Shown here piece by piece: positions 34,472 through 42,505 of a stretch of DNA of 64,000 bases. The notes under the pieces are model-generated. The model saw only the letters and a list, made by a program, of their open reading frames with translations. It searched no databases and was not told the origin of the DNA. Numbering within the stretch: position 1 is the first letter of the stretch; each line of letters opens with the position of its first letter. The translations under genes were made by a program, and so were the position numbers. Source of the stretch: an uncultured Armatimonadota bacterium (GTDB lineage Bacteria > Armatimonadota > Fimbriimonadia > Fimbriimonadales > Fimbriimonadaceae); the NCBI GenBank assembly GCA_903904815.1, contig CAIVDU010000031.1, forward strand, positions 62,001 to 126,000, read 5' to 3'.

Positions 34472-35449
34472 TTAGGCGTTCGTCGATTCGTTTTCGGTTC
34501 GTCCGAAGTAAGTCCAGAACATCAACCACGCGGCAAGGCTGATGGCGGCGACTCCCAACTTCAGCCAGCCGGGTACGGCTGGATTGAAGCTGAAGAAGCC
34601 TTCGATGGGAGCGGCGATCAACATCAGTAACACCGAAGTGCCGAGCAGGGTGATCGCGTCCGGGCCGACCTCGCGCAGGGATTCTCCTCGAGTTCGTCGA
34701 CCGGGGTTGATCAGTGCGTAGCCAAGGAGAAGTCCGGCGGAGCCAGACATGATGAGACCGCTGATTTCCGGCACACCATGTGGACAGACCGAGGAGAGGA
34801 GGAAGTCCAGATGTCCAACTGGAGCTACCTCGTGGGCCAGCGCTCCCATGACGGAGCCATTGAAGAGGAGGCCGTGAATCGACATGATTCCGAATGTTCC
34901 TGCACCGATCGAACCCGTCATGATGGCGGCCATGGGGTTGTTCGAAGCGTACATCCCCCACCGACCGAATGAGTCGCTGACATCGCGCTCGGGGAAATGG
35001 CCTGATTTCCACAAGTCGAACGATGATTCCATCCCGGGCGGTACGAAGAACGACCGAGTGTCAGGGGCGACCGACATCAGGATATAGCTGCCGAAGATGC
35101 CGATCAGGAAAAGCGCCGTGCTCGAAAAAACGAAAGCCTTGCGTCTTCGCACGGTTTGAGCCATCGTCTCTACCGCCTCGAGGATGGCGGTAGAGAATTT
35201 CTTTCGAGGAGCTCGATAGAGGACGCCGTAAGCGCGGCCAACTAAATCATTGAGCGAGTCGGTAAGAGCGGGGTTGGTCGATTTTGCCCGAACCGTCGAG
35301 AGGTCGGTCGCGGCCAAACGGTACAAGCGCAAAAACTCACGCAGTTCGTTCCCGGACATGCGTTTGGGTTTCGACTCGACGAGCGTACAAAGCTTGTCTA
35401 ACCGATCCCAATCGGCTTCTCGCCTGGCTACAAATCCTTGCTCGTTCAT
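34472..35449 (-). CDS. SpoIIM-like (DUF95) membrane protein
   Basis: 325 residues. A cytoplasmic N-terminal part (about 1-105) with a helical LREFLRLYRLAATDLSTVR segment, then helices near 108-126, 180-205, 235-265 and 275-315. The motifs FGIMSIHGLLFNG and PHGVPEISGLIMSGSAGLLLG are characteristic of the stage II sporulation protein M/DUF95 family. In Bacillus, SpoIIM is part of the DMP peptidoglycan complex; outside endospore formers the role is unknown. This gene is often next to RDD-family or MoxR/DUF58 genes, which are not seen here. Convergent with the CPBP gene (6-bp gap). Confidence 0.8.
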   Translation of the reverse strand: MNEQGFVARREADWDRLDKLCTLVESKPKRMSGNELREFLRLYRLAATDLSTVRAKSTNPALTDSLNDLVGRAYGVLYRAPRKKFSTAILEAVETMAQTVRRRKAFVFSSTALFLIGIFGSYILMSVAPDTRSFFVPPGMESSFDLWKSGHFPERDVSDSFGRWGMYASNNPMAAIMTGSIGAGTFGIMSIHGLLFNGSVMGALAHEVAPVGHLDFLLSSVCPHGVPEISGLIMSGSAGLLLGYALINPGRRTRGESLREVGPDAITLLGTSVLLMLIAAPIEGFFSFNPAVPGWLKLGVAAISLAAWLMFWTYFGRTENESTNA

Positions 35450-35545
35450 GTTCTTCCTTAGTATCCAACGTTCTTGGCGTAATAGGTCCTATCAGAAGTC
35501 TGCGAACCTTTGCGATCCGTCCGTCATAATGACGTTAGCTCAATC

Positions 35546-35944
35546 ATGATAAGGCTGCTGCTCCGATGGGTCTTGCTGGCGTTTTCGGTATTTGCCGCGT
35601 CGCTAGTGAGTCAAGCTCTCCACCTTGGATTTCAGGTCGACGCCGATGGCGCTTCCGGGATGATCAAGCTGTTGATTGGCGTAGCTGTGCTCAGCCTTCT
35701 AAACGCCACGATTGGACGAATTCTCAAGTTCTTGACGGTGCCTCTCCGGTGTCTCACCCTTGGACTGTTCTCGCTGGTGATCAATGCCGTGATTTTGTGG
35801 TTTGCCGCAAGTCTCAAGTTGGGATTCAAGATCACGGATTCGGGACCGAAGGGATTTCTAGCCGCCTTTATTGCGAGCCTCCTCATCTCCTTTATTAGCG
35901 GAGTACTCGGCGTTCTGTTGCCCGACGACGACCGGGATGATTAG
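35546..35944 (+). CDS. Phage holin family IV-type small membrane protein (PF04020)
   Basis: 132 residues from ATG 35546 (the frame extends to 35510). Four hydrophobic segments: LLLRWVLLAFSVFAASLV, then about 48-67, 74-93 and 104-125, with a short charged C-terminus PDDDRDD. The family segment VPLRCLTLGLFSLVINAV is typical of PF04020 (YvlD-like), a broadly conserved membrane protein called holin by homology but not known to be phage-derived. It overlaps yvcK by 8 nt and so is translationally coupled. Confidence 0.8.
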   Translation: MIRLLLRWVLLAFSVFAASLVSQALHLGFQVDADGASGMIKLLIGVAVLSLLNATIGRILKFLTVPLRCLTLGLFSLVINAVILWFAASLKLGFKITDSGPKGFLAAFIASLLISFISGVLGVLLPDDDRDD

Positions 35945-37244
35945 AAGCTACCGGATCCGCAAACTGTTAGCGCCCACAGTCGGTCTGCAGAAGGCGGCCG
36001 GTCTGCTTTTGATGGGCCTCCTCGCATTCTTCCTAGGGGGAGTGCTGTCCTTCAAGTATCAGATCCCTCCCGCCCTTCAATGGATCTGGGATTCCGCAGA
36101 GGGCCTCCTGCGTCTCGTGGTTCGCAACGACGTTTCTCGGACAGAGTGGTTGGTAGGCGGTCTCTTACTCGCCTTCGGCTCCTGGGGCGCCTATCGGGGC
36201 TTTCGCGCTGCCCTCACCCACATTCTTGAGACCTTCAATCCAGAACTGAAGGCGGGAAAGATGGACGTGTACCTGCGGCGTCAGCAGTTGGCCCAGGGCC
36301 CCCAAATCGTCGCAATGGGTGGTGGAACCGGGCTTAGCACCCTCCTGCGCGGTCTGAAGCAGCAGTCTTCGAACATCACCGCGATCGTCACGGTGACCGA
36401 CGACGGCGGCAGTTCGGGTCGGCTGATCCAAGACAAAGGCATGATTCCCCCGGGGGACATTCGCAACTGTCTGGTGGCCCTGGCTGATGCGGAAAAGTCG
36501 ATGACCGATCTGTTTCAGCATCGGTTTCGAAATGACAGCGGATCCTTGAGCGGACACTCCATCGGAAATCTGCTCATCGCCGCTTTGGTCGATCAGGCTC
36601 ATGGCGACTTTGAGCAGGCAGTGGAGACGGCATCGGACGTTCTCGCGATCCGTGGGCGGGTTTTGCCGGCAACCCTGGGTCACGTTCGGCTAAGAGCTCT
36701 TCTTGAAGGCGATATCGAGATTTGCGGAGAGACGGCGATCGTGTCGGCGGGTCGACGAATCAAACAACTTTCACTCGATCCCCCTGATTGTAGGGCGCAC
36801 CCGGCGGCGCTGGAGGCGATCCGAGAAGCTGACTTGATCTGCATCGGTCCAGGCAGCGTGTACACATCGGTAATCCCCAATCTGTTGGTTCCGGGGGTTG
36901 CGGAAGCTCTTAGGGAGGCACGCGCACCGAAGGTCTACATCTGCAACGTGATGACGCAACCGGGCGAGAGCGACAGTTTCACGGCAAGTGAGCACGTGAC
37001 GGCTATTCTGGACTGCGTTCAGAACCGAATATTTGACTACGTGTTGATCAACACCGGAAGACCGAGCGAGTCGGCACTGGAGAAATACCGAGATGTCGGC
37101 CAGCATTTCGTGGAGGCCGACACCGACCGAGTGAGGGCGCTTGGCGTCCGCGTTCTTCAGGGCAATTACATGAGCGAAATGGACTTTGTTCGACACGACC
37201 CGATGAAAGTGGTCGCCCGATTGATGACGTTGGTAGGACGATGA
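35937..37244 (+). CDS. yvcK: YvcK/CofD-like gluconeogenesis factor
   Basis: 435 residues from ATG 35937, inside the end of the preceding gene. It has an N-terminal membrane-anchored extension of about 110 residues (two hydrophobic stretches), not found in Bacillus YvcK (about 317). The family core follows: VAMGGGTGLSTLLRGLK, TVTDDGGSSGRLI, PPGDIRNCLVALAD and SGHSIGNLLIAAL, the CofD-like UDP-sugar or nucleotide pocket. YvcK affects carbon metabolism and wall growth. It overlaps gmk by 4 nt (ATGA). The N-terminal membrane extension resembles forms seen in other Gram-positive-like lineages. Confidence 0.9.
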   Translation: MIRSYRIRKLLAPTVGLQKAAGLLLMGLLAFFLGGVLSFKYQIPPALQWIWDSAEGLLRLVVRNDVSRTEWLVGGLLLAFGSWGAYRGFRAALTHILETFNPELKAGKMDVYLRRQQLAQGPQIVAMGGGTGLSTLLRGLKQQSSNITAIVTVTDDGGSSGRLIQDKGMIPPGDIRNCLVALADAEKSMTDLFQHRFRNDSGSLSGHSIGNLLIAALVDQAHGDFEQAVETASDVLAIRGRVLPATLGHVRLRALLEGDIEICGETAIVSAGRRIKQLSLDPPDCRAHPAALEAIREADLICIGPGSVYTSVIPNLLVPGVAEALREARAPKVYICNVMTQPGESDSFTASEHVTAILDCVQNRIFDYVLINTGRPSESALEKYRDVGQHFVEADTDRVRALGVRVLQGNYMSEMDFVRHDPMKVVARLMTLVGR

Positions 37245-37786
37245 GCGGCCGATTGCTGATTCTGAGTGGACCCAGTGGGGTGGGGAAGGACACCGTCATT
37301 GACGCGTGGGCCGATCAGAACCCTCGCGTTGCCCGCGTCATTGCCTTCACGACGAGGTCCCCTAGAGAGGGAGAGGTCCACGGCAAGGACTACCATTTCG
37401 TTTCCACCGAGCGGTTCATGGAGCACGTGGCGGCCTCCGACTTCCTCGAGTACAAGGAAGTTCACGGGAACCACTACGCAACTCCCCTTTCTCATCTCGA
37501 AGAGCTCCTGGATCAAGGAAAGATTGCGGTTCTGAAAATCGACGTCCAGGGCGCTCTCACGGTGATGGAGCAGCGAAAAGACGCACTTTCCGTATTCTTG
37601 ATGCCGCCCGACGTCCAGGAGCTTGAGCGACGCATTCGAGGACGGGGAACCGACGACCCCGAAGTCATCGCCAAGCGGCTCAAGAATGCCCAGGACGAGA
37701 TCGCGGCGGCGATCCGTTACGACCATCAGATCGTCAACGACGAGGTTTTCAACGTCGTTGAAAAGCTAGAACGGTTGACGGAGTAG
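37241..37786 (+). CDS. gmk: Guanylate kinase
   Basis: 181 residues, near usual length. It converts GMP to GDP with ATP. Walker A is SGPSGVGKDT (9-18; normally GKxT/S). The GMP-binding TTRSPREGEVHGKDYHFV and the LID region RIRGRGTDD are present, and KIDVQGAL is the Asp-containing P-loop partner. It overlaps yvcK at 37241-37244. In many bacteria rpoZ follows gmk; here a 497-bp repeat region follows instead. Confidence 0.95.
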   Translation: MSGRLLILSGPSGVGKDTVIDAWADQNPRVARVIAFTTRSPREGEVHGKDYHFVSTERFMEHVAASDFLEYKEVHGNHYATPLSHLEELLDQGKIAVLKIDVQGALTVMEQRKDALSVFLMPPDVQELERRIRGRGTDDPEVIAKRLKNAQDEIAAAIRYDHQIVNDEVFNVVEKLERLTE

Positions 37787-37788
37787 GC

Positions 37789-37916
37789 GGTTCAAACCTA
37801 GTGATCGGTGGCCAGTGGCCAGTGGCCAGTGGTCGGTGATCGGTGTCCGGCGTCCGGTGTCTGTTTTAGCTGGGTAGCCCGAGGCACGAAACATCCTCGG
37901 GCTACGGGCTGTCATG
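37789..37916. repeat. Direct duplication, copy A, with 9 heptamers
   Basis: 128 bp. Begins GGTTCAAACCTA, then nine 7-bp units of form GTGNNCR (37801-37863), of which three are identical GTGGCCA, then a unique tail ending GGGCTGTCATG. Nearly identical to copy B except for two extra GTGGCCA units and one extra A. Confidence 0.85.
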
Positions 37917-37973
37917 AAGGACAGGACACCCTCGCCGACAAACCGTAGCCCGCAGATGATTTGTCCTGCGGCA

Positions 37974-38086
37974 GGTTCAAACCTAGTGATCGGTGGCCAG
38001 TGGTCGGTGATCGGTGTCCGGCGTCCGGTGTCTGTTTTAGCTGGGTAGGCCAAGGCACGAACATCCTCGGGCTACGGGCTGTCATG
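37974..38086. repeat. Direct duplication, copy B, with 7 heptamers
   Basis: 113 bp. Same order as copy A, with seven units (37986-38034) and only one GTGGCCA. The length difference of 15 bp equals two heptamers plus one base, as expected for slippage or unequal recombination. Confidence 0.85.
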
Positions 38087-38103
38087 CGGGTACTAGATTG
38101 GCG

Positions 38104-38117
38104 GTGTCCGGTGATCG
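38104..38117. repeat. Short GTG-heptamer array (2 units)
   Basis: Two units GTGTCCG and GTGATCG, a remnant of the same heptamer family as the copies just upstream. Confidence 0.6.
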
Positions 38118-38283
38118 GTTTGGCTTGACCGGGCTCTGTGAACAAACGCCTCGTCGCAAGCGTTGACTGCTGGAGGGGGTGTTTCGCTTCGCTCAACATG
38201 ACGGGTGCTCACCATTTGGGTTGGCAAGAATACAATCGCGAGTCCAAAAGGCTGAGAAAAAGCCCGGTCAGATATGATGGGCT

Positions 38284-39456
38284 ATGGACATCGTCCTTGG
38301 CGTTTCGGGTTCAGTGGCGGCGTATCGAGCGGCAGACCTGGCGCGAGAGTTGATAAGAGCCGGCCACTCGGTCAGGGTGTGCCTCACGGACGCAGGGCAG
38401 CGATTTGTAACACCGGCGCTGTTCGAGGCGCTTACCGGCAATCCTTGCTTGCTAGATACGTTTGAGGAGCCGGATCGTGGCCGAATGGCCCATATCGATT
38501 GGGCGCGCCGGGCGTCCGTGGTGATCATTGCGCCAGCTACCGCGAACACGCTGAATCGTCTTTCCTCGGGGATCGGGGACGACATGTTGACGACGATTGC
38601 GTTGGCGACCTCGGCCCCGATTGTGGTTGCTCCTGCCATGAATCCTCACATGTACGCGAGCGAGGCTACTCGCACCGCGCTGAGAACCCTTACCGAGCGC
38701 GGTGTCGTGGTCGTTGAACCCTCAGAGGGCGACGTTGCATGCGGAGAGCACGGTCAAGGAAAGCTTGCCTCGATCCCCACCATCGTGGCATCGGTGCAGT
38801 CAGTGCTTCAACGATCGCATCGCCTCAAAGGAAAGAAGGTCCTCGTTACCAGTGGTCCGACGCAGGAGCCGATCGATTCTGTGCGTTTCGTGAGCAATCA
38901 TTCTAGCGGCAAGATGGGGATCTCGATTGCGCGGGCGGCGTTGCTGATGGGAGCTGAGGTGATTCTCATCACGGGTCCGACGGCGATACCTCTCCCAATA
39001 GACGCTAAGGTCGTGCGAGTCCAGACCGGCCAGCAAATGCTGGAGGCGAGCCTGAAGTTCAGCGAGGGCGCTGACTTTATTGTTGGCGCGGCGGCGGTGG
39101 CAGACTACCGCCCCGCAAACCCGGTCGCAGGAAAGCTTCGCAGAGCCGATGAGGCCATCTCTCTGGAACTGATACCGAATCCCGATGTCATCGCCGAACT
39201 GGCCAGGGCCCGCCCGAACGCGAAGGTGATCGGCTTTGCGGCGGAGCCCGACAAAGGGGTCGAAGAGGCAATTCGCAAGATCAAGCGAAAGGGGCTTGCG
39301 GGCATTGCGGCGAACGACATCAGTGACCCCGCCATCGGATTCGACTCGGACGAGAACGAGCTGACCTTAGTGATGAAAGACGGCGTGATCCACAACAGCG
39401 GTCGTCAAAGTAAGCTGAGTTGTGCGTTGTGGTTATTGGAGCACGTCACGCTTTGA
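38284..39456 (+). CDS. coaBC: Bifunctional phosphopantothenoylcysteine decarboxylase/phosphopantothenate-cysteine ligase
   Basis: 390 residues, full length. The CoaC half (about 1-175) is an FMN flavoprotein with VSGSVAAYRA, the active-site His in MAHIDWARRA, PAMNPHMYAS and the ACGEHGQGKL substrate-recognition clamp with the catalytic Cys. The CoaB half begins near 185 (KKVLVTSGPTQEPIDSVRFV), with NHSSGKMG and AAAVADYRP (the latter binds CTP/phosphopantothenate). Together they make 4'-phosphopantetheine for CoA. It ends in TTGA, with a VOC gene start overlapping by 4 nt. Confidence 0.96.
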   Translation: MDIVLGVSGSVAAYRAADLARELIRAGHSVRVCLTDAGQRFVTPALFEALTGNPCLLDTFEEPDRGRMAHIDWARRASVVIIAPATANTLNRLSSGIGDDMLTTIALATSAPIVVAPAMNPHMYASEATRTALRTLTERGVVVVEPSEGDVACGEHGQGKLASIPTIVASVQSVLQRSHRLKGKKVLVTSGPTQEPIDSVRFVSNHSSGKMGISIARAALLMGAEVILITGPTAIPLPIDAKVVRVQTGQQMLEASLKFSEGADFIVGAAAVADYRPANPVAGKLRRADEAISLELIPNPDVIAELARARPNAKVIGFAAEPDKGVEEAIRKIKRKGLAGIAANDISDPAIGFDSDENELTLVMKDGVIHNSGRQSKLSCALWLLEHVTL

Positions 39457-39845
39457 TATCAAGACTCGATCACCTGGTGCTTACCGTGCGGGACCTTGAT
39501 GTCACGTGCGATTTCTACCGTCGCGTGCTCGGCATGCAAGAGATCACCTTCGGCGGGGGACGTCGCGCGTTGGCCTTCGGCAATCAAAAGATAAATCTCC
39601 ACCTGGCTGGTCACGAGTTTGAGCCGAAGGCTGAACGAGCGACGGCGGGAAGCGCCGATTTGTGTTTCGTCTTGGAAGGTTCGCTGGATGATGCGGTGAC
39701 TCGTTTAGGGGTCGAAAAGGTTCCGGTTCTGCTTGGCCCAGCCGACCGAATCGGCGCTCTCGGGAAGATGCGCAGCGTGTACCTGCGGGATCCAGACGGC
39801 AACCTCCTGGAACTGAGCAGCTACGATATCGAGAGCTTTTCCTGA
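39453..39845 (+). CDS. VOC-family (glyoxalase-like) protein
   Basis: 130 residues from TTG 39453, overlapping the coaBC stop (TTGA) and preceded by GGAG; the frame is open a little further upstream. The single VOC domain: RLDHLVLTVRDLDVTCDFYRRVLGM at the N-terminus (metal ligand His4-like), and YLRDPDGNLLELSSYD at the C-terminus with the second metal ligand Glu. Likely a metal-dependent lyase, dioxygenase or fosfomycin-resistance-type fold; the substrate is unknown. Coupled to coaBC by overlap. Confidence 0.82.
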   Translation: MISRLDHLVLTVRDLDVTCDFYRRVLGMQEITFGGGRRALAFGNQKINLHLAGHEFEPKAERATAGSADLCFVLEGSLDDAVTRLGVEKVPVLLGPADRIGALGKMRSVYLRDPDGNLLELSSYDIESFS

Positions 39846-39889
39846 CGAAACAGAACTAAACCGATAACTTGGCGCGACTACCAGTTGTT

Positions 39890-41341
39890 ATGGACTTTCA
39901 CGGCCATCAAGGTGAAGTAGACGTGCAGCAGCTGCGGATTGCCTTGCGGCGAGCCGGTGAGGGTCGTTCGAAGCAAGCCGAGCCGACTTCGACGACCGGC
40001 AAGCGGATCCAGACTCCCAAGGAGCGCGGATTCTGGCTGGTCATACAGTGCGTGTCCGGGTTCTGTGGGATCTTGGGCGTCGGCATTTGGATATTCGGAG
40101 CGTTCGCTTCGGATGAGTTGAGTCGGCAAGAACGGCTGGCACGAATCGAGGGAGTCCCTTTGACTCCGAACGACATCATTCTCCCGCCGGTACCGGCGAG
40201 CCAGGATGCTGCGCCACTGTATCGAAAAAGTTTCGAACTCACGCAAGGCATCCGCCTAAACGATCCCGAGGTCCCTTCGAGTGCCTCGGTTTGGTGGCCC
40301 ACCGTCTACGAAAGGTCTCGATGGGAAACCTGTCGTCCATACCTTGTGTCGGCCGCGAATCTTGCCTATTGTCGGCTGGTGAGCCCCGCCGCATCGGACG
40401 CCGAGCGGTCTTTGGTGGAGAAGAAGGTCTCGGTGCTTTTCAAGCTTCTCAGCGGAACCGCGAGGTGGCGCGAGATCCGGGGTGATCTTCCGGGTGCGAT
40501 GGACGAGTACAAGCTCAAAGCAAAGGTTATCCGCAATCTCACGGAGTCAGGTAATAGCCGACAACTGAACTTGTCAGCCTATCGATACTGGGGAACGTTG
40601 TTGGTTCAACTCATGGGACTTGCTGCGAGGCACCCGGAAAGTCGCGAGACGATTGCGGGGATTGACCAGGCAATGGCAGCCCTGGGGCCCTTTCCCAACG
40701 CCATGGACCAGATTAGGCCTGAACTGGTCTTTGATCGACAACAAATGATGCAGTATCGAAGCCAAGGCGGTTGCTACGACGATGAATGCAGCAGCTCGGG
40801 GCTTGGCTCGTTCGCCATTTCCACTTCGTGGGTGAGCCGAAGTCTGGACGCCTGCCAAATTGGGGCGAATCGAATTCTGATGAGTCGAATGCCAAAGGAC
40901 TCTGAAGACGTTGTGGGAATCCGTGCCGCAGCGGACGCCGCCTCCAACTGGGCGGCGGACCAGCACATGCCGCTTGAGTCCCTCTACAGCGCCCCGGTCG
41001 AAACGGGCTCTGGTTACTTCAGTCTCGTGGGATCGAGCCTGGCCAGATATCGGATGTTGAAGTGTGCCACAAGGCTCTTGAGCTCGGGAAAGCCGTTCCC
41101 GATCGTCCTGCCGCGCTGGGGAAAAGACTCCACTGATCCCTTCACGAATCTGCCTTTGAGGTACCACAAGACCGAGAAAGGGTTCGTTCTTTTCAGCGTC
41201 GGCGCCAACGGGGTTGAAGATACGGATGAGGTCGGATCGTCGTCCGGGGATGACATCGCTTTTGTGGTCCCACCCATCAAAAAGCCGGACACTCTGACGC
41301 CTCCCAGTCCACCGAGAAGAGTGCTGTACTCCGACGATTGA
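39890..41341 (+). CDS. Membrane-anchored protein with GspG-like C-terminal motif, unknown function
   Basis: 483 residues from ATG 39890 (a TTG at 39869 is in frame). One membrane helix near residues 50-72 (WLVIQCVSGFCGILGVGIWIFGAF). The body (about 85-400) is helical with no named domain. The C-terminus DPFTNLPLRYHKTEKGFVLF followed by SVGANGVEDTDE resembles a short module seen at the ends of many planctomycete, verrucomicrobial and armatimonad proteins and in type II pseudopilins. I cannot give a function. It stands alone between coaBC-VOC and folE2. Confidence 0.7.
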   Translation: MDFHGHQGEVDVQQLRIALRRAGEGRSKQAEPTSTTGKRIQTPKERGFWLVIQCVSGFCGILGVGIWIFGAFASDELSRQERLARIEGVPLTPNDIILPPVPASQDAAPLYRKSFELTQGIRLNDPEVPSSASVWWPTVYERSRWETCRPYLVSAANLAYCRLVSPAASDAERSLVEKKVSVLFKLLSGTARWREIRGDLPGAMDEYKLKAKVIRNLTESGNSRQLNLSAYRYWGTLLVQLMGLAARHPESRETIAGIDQAMAALGPFPNAMDQIRPELVFDRQQMMQYRSQGGCYDDECSSSGLGSFAISTSWVSRSLDACQIGANRILMSRMPKDSEDVVGIRAAADAASNWAADQHMPLESLYSAPVETGSGYFSLVGSSLARYRMLKCATRLLSSGKPFPIVLPRWGKDSTDPFTNLPLRYHKTEKGFVLFSVGANGVEDTDEVGSSSGDDIAFVVPPIKKPDTLTPPSPPRRVLYSDD

Positions 41342-41486
41342 GCCTCTGTGTGCCAGCTTGGTCAAGCGTGAAAAGCCGCTAAAAGGCTTAAATGATGATT
41401 CATATTTCGAATCTGGTAGAACTTCACGCCAACAAATGGGCTCACGAGACGTAGACACCTGAGTTGGTTCCTCTTAGGCTCAAATC

Positions 41487-42293
41487 ATGACGACCGGTCA
41501 ATCAAACACTCGTCTTCCTCTCGTCGACGTTCAGAACACGCGCGACGAACGCAACATTCCGATCGATCGCGTCGGTGTGAAGAAGGTCAAATATCCGGTC
41601 CAGGTGCGACAGAAGATCGGCGGACTTCAAACCACGGTTGGGACGTTTACTCTCACCGTTGACTTGCCACGGCACTTCAAAGGGACTCACATGAGTCGAT
41701 TCCTTGAAGTCCTCTCCGAACAAACGGCGGGCATTGGAGCGGAGACGATTCCAGTCATTCTTTCCGAACTTCGGGATCGTTTGCTGGCGCAGTCATCTCA
41801 CTTTGAGGTGGACTTCACCTACTTCCGCGAAAAGGCTGCGCCCGTGACGGGAAAGGTGGGAATGATGGGCTACGAGTGCGGATTTGAGGCTGTTGGTGGC
41901 GCCACCGAAGAGTTTTGGCTTCGGTTGGTGGTTCCAGTGGCGACGCTCTGCCCTTGCAGTAAAGAGATCAGTGAGTTTGGCGCTCACAACCAACGAGGCT
42001 ATGTCACGGTTCGGGTGAAACCCAACGGCATGCTGTGGCTCGAAGATGTCATAGATCTGATCGAGGCGGCTGGCTCGGCTCCGCTCTACCCTGTCCTTAA
42101 GCGACCTGACGAGAAGTTCGTGACAGAACAAGCGTACTTGAACCCTCGCTTCGTGGAGGACATGGTGCGCGAGGTTGCGGTTGCCTTTGACGCGGACTCT
42201 CGGGTGGACGCCTACGAAATTGAAGTCGAAAACCACGAATCGATCCACGATCATAATGCCTACGCTTATTTGAAGCGCGACAAGTCAAGCTGA
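41487..42293 (+). CDS. folE2: GTP cyclohydrolase I type 2
   Basis: 268 residues, usual length for FolE2. It converts GTP to 7,8-dihydroneopterin triphosphate, the first step of folate and queuosine-type pathways. Family marks: VDVQNTRDERNIPIDRVGVK at the N-terminus, the metal/substrate Cys of LCPCSKEIS, EFGAHNQRGYVTV and the C-terminal EVENHESIHDHNAYA. FolE2 is metal-promiscuous and in several bacteria is used under zinc limitation, but I see no Zur box here. Upstream is a small inverted repeat, GATTC-7-GAATC, at about 41396-41412. Downstream are repeat arrays. Confidence 0.95.
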   Translation: MTTGQSNTRLPLVDVQNTRDERNIPIDRVGVKKVKYPVQVRQKIGGLQTTVGTFTLTVDLPRHFKGTHMSRFLEVLSEQTAGIGAETIPVILSELRDRLLAQSSHFEVDFTYFREKAAPVTGKVGMMGYECGFEAVGGATEEFWLRLVVPVATLCPCSKEISEFGAHNQRGYVTVRVKPNGMLWLEDVIDLIEAAGSAPLYPVLKRPDEKFVTEQAYLNPRFVEDMVREVAVAFDADSRVDAYEIEVENHESIHDHNAYAYLKRDKSS

Positions 42294-42304
42294 GGGGGAA
42301 GATT

Positions 42305-42318
42305 GCAGTTGGCAGTTT
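42305..42318. repeat. ACTGCNN heptamers on the reverse strand (2 units)
   Basis: GCAGTTGGCAGTTT, the reverse complement of two ACTGCNN units. It forms an inverted repeat with the array at 42382-42409 across about 65 bp that hold the GTG-type array. Confidence 0.6.
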
Positions 42319-42332
42319 CTTAAGAGTGGGCA

Positions 42333-42360
42333 GTGGCCAGTGTTTCGTGGTCGGTGTGGA
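42333..42360. repeat. GTG-heptamer array (4 units)
   Basis: Four 7-bp units beginning GTG (GTGGCCA, GTGTTTC, GTGGTCG, GTGTGGA), the family seen in the gmk-coaBC spacer. Lies between inverted ACTGCNN arrays in the folE2-gatB spacer. Confidence 0.6.
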
Positions 42361-42381
42361 CAGGGCCGACCGCTTTTCCGA

Positions 42382-42409
42382 TCTGCGAACTGCGAACTGC
42401 CAACTTCAT
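42382..42409. repeat. ACTGCNN heptamer array (3-4 units)
   Basis: TCTGCGA, ACTGCGA, ACTGCCA and a degenerate fourth unit, in the folE2-gatB spacer. A TTGACA at 42423 lies just after, but no convincing -10 follows. Confidence 0.65.
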
Positions 42410-42505
42410 CCCACAACAGCTCTTGACAAAAATCCGAGTCTGAGCCATTCGCACGTCCTACGTCACCGCTAGGACTTGAGGGTGCAGAGTAAACTCGTAG
42501 AGCCT

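Larger units (their letters stand above)
37787..38283. other. Repeat-filled spacer between gmk and coaBC
   Basis: 497 bp with no convincing gene; in particular no rpoZ-like frame. It holds a roughly 120-bp direct duplication (37789-37916 and 37974-38086), each with a heptamer array, and a third short array at 38104. The stretch 38125-38283 is unique AT/GC-mixed DNA with a coaBC start region. Confidence 0.7.

Noticed and set aside
37801-38034. Heptamer arrays as a CRISPR array
   Set aside because: The units are only 7 bp, are directly adjacent with no unique spacers, and no cas gene is near.
37787-38283. tRNA-like GGTTCAAACC sequences in the gmk-coaBC spacer
   Set aside because: They resemble a T-loop but no acceptor, D or anticodon stems can be built around them; they are the start of the duplicated repeat.
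41342-41486. Zur box or riboswitch before folE2
   Set aside because: Only a short GATTC-7-GAATC inverted repeat and a small hairpin are seen; neither matches a known zinc or folate-related element.
42423-42451. Promoter for gatB from TTGACA at 42423
   Set aside because: The -35 is perfect but no -10-like hexamer lies at 16-18 bp.
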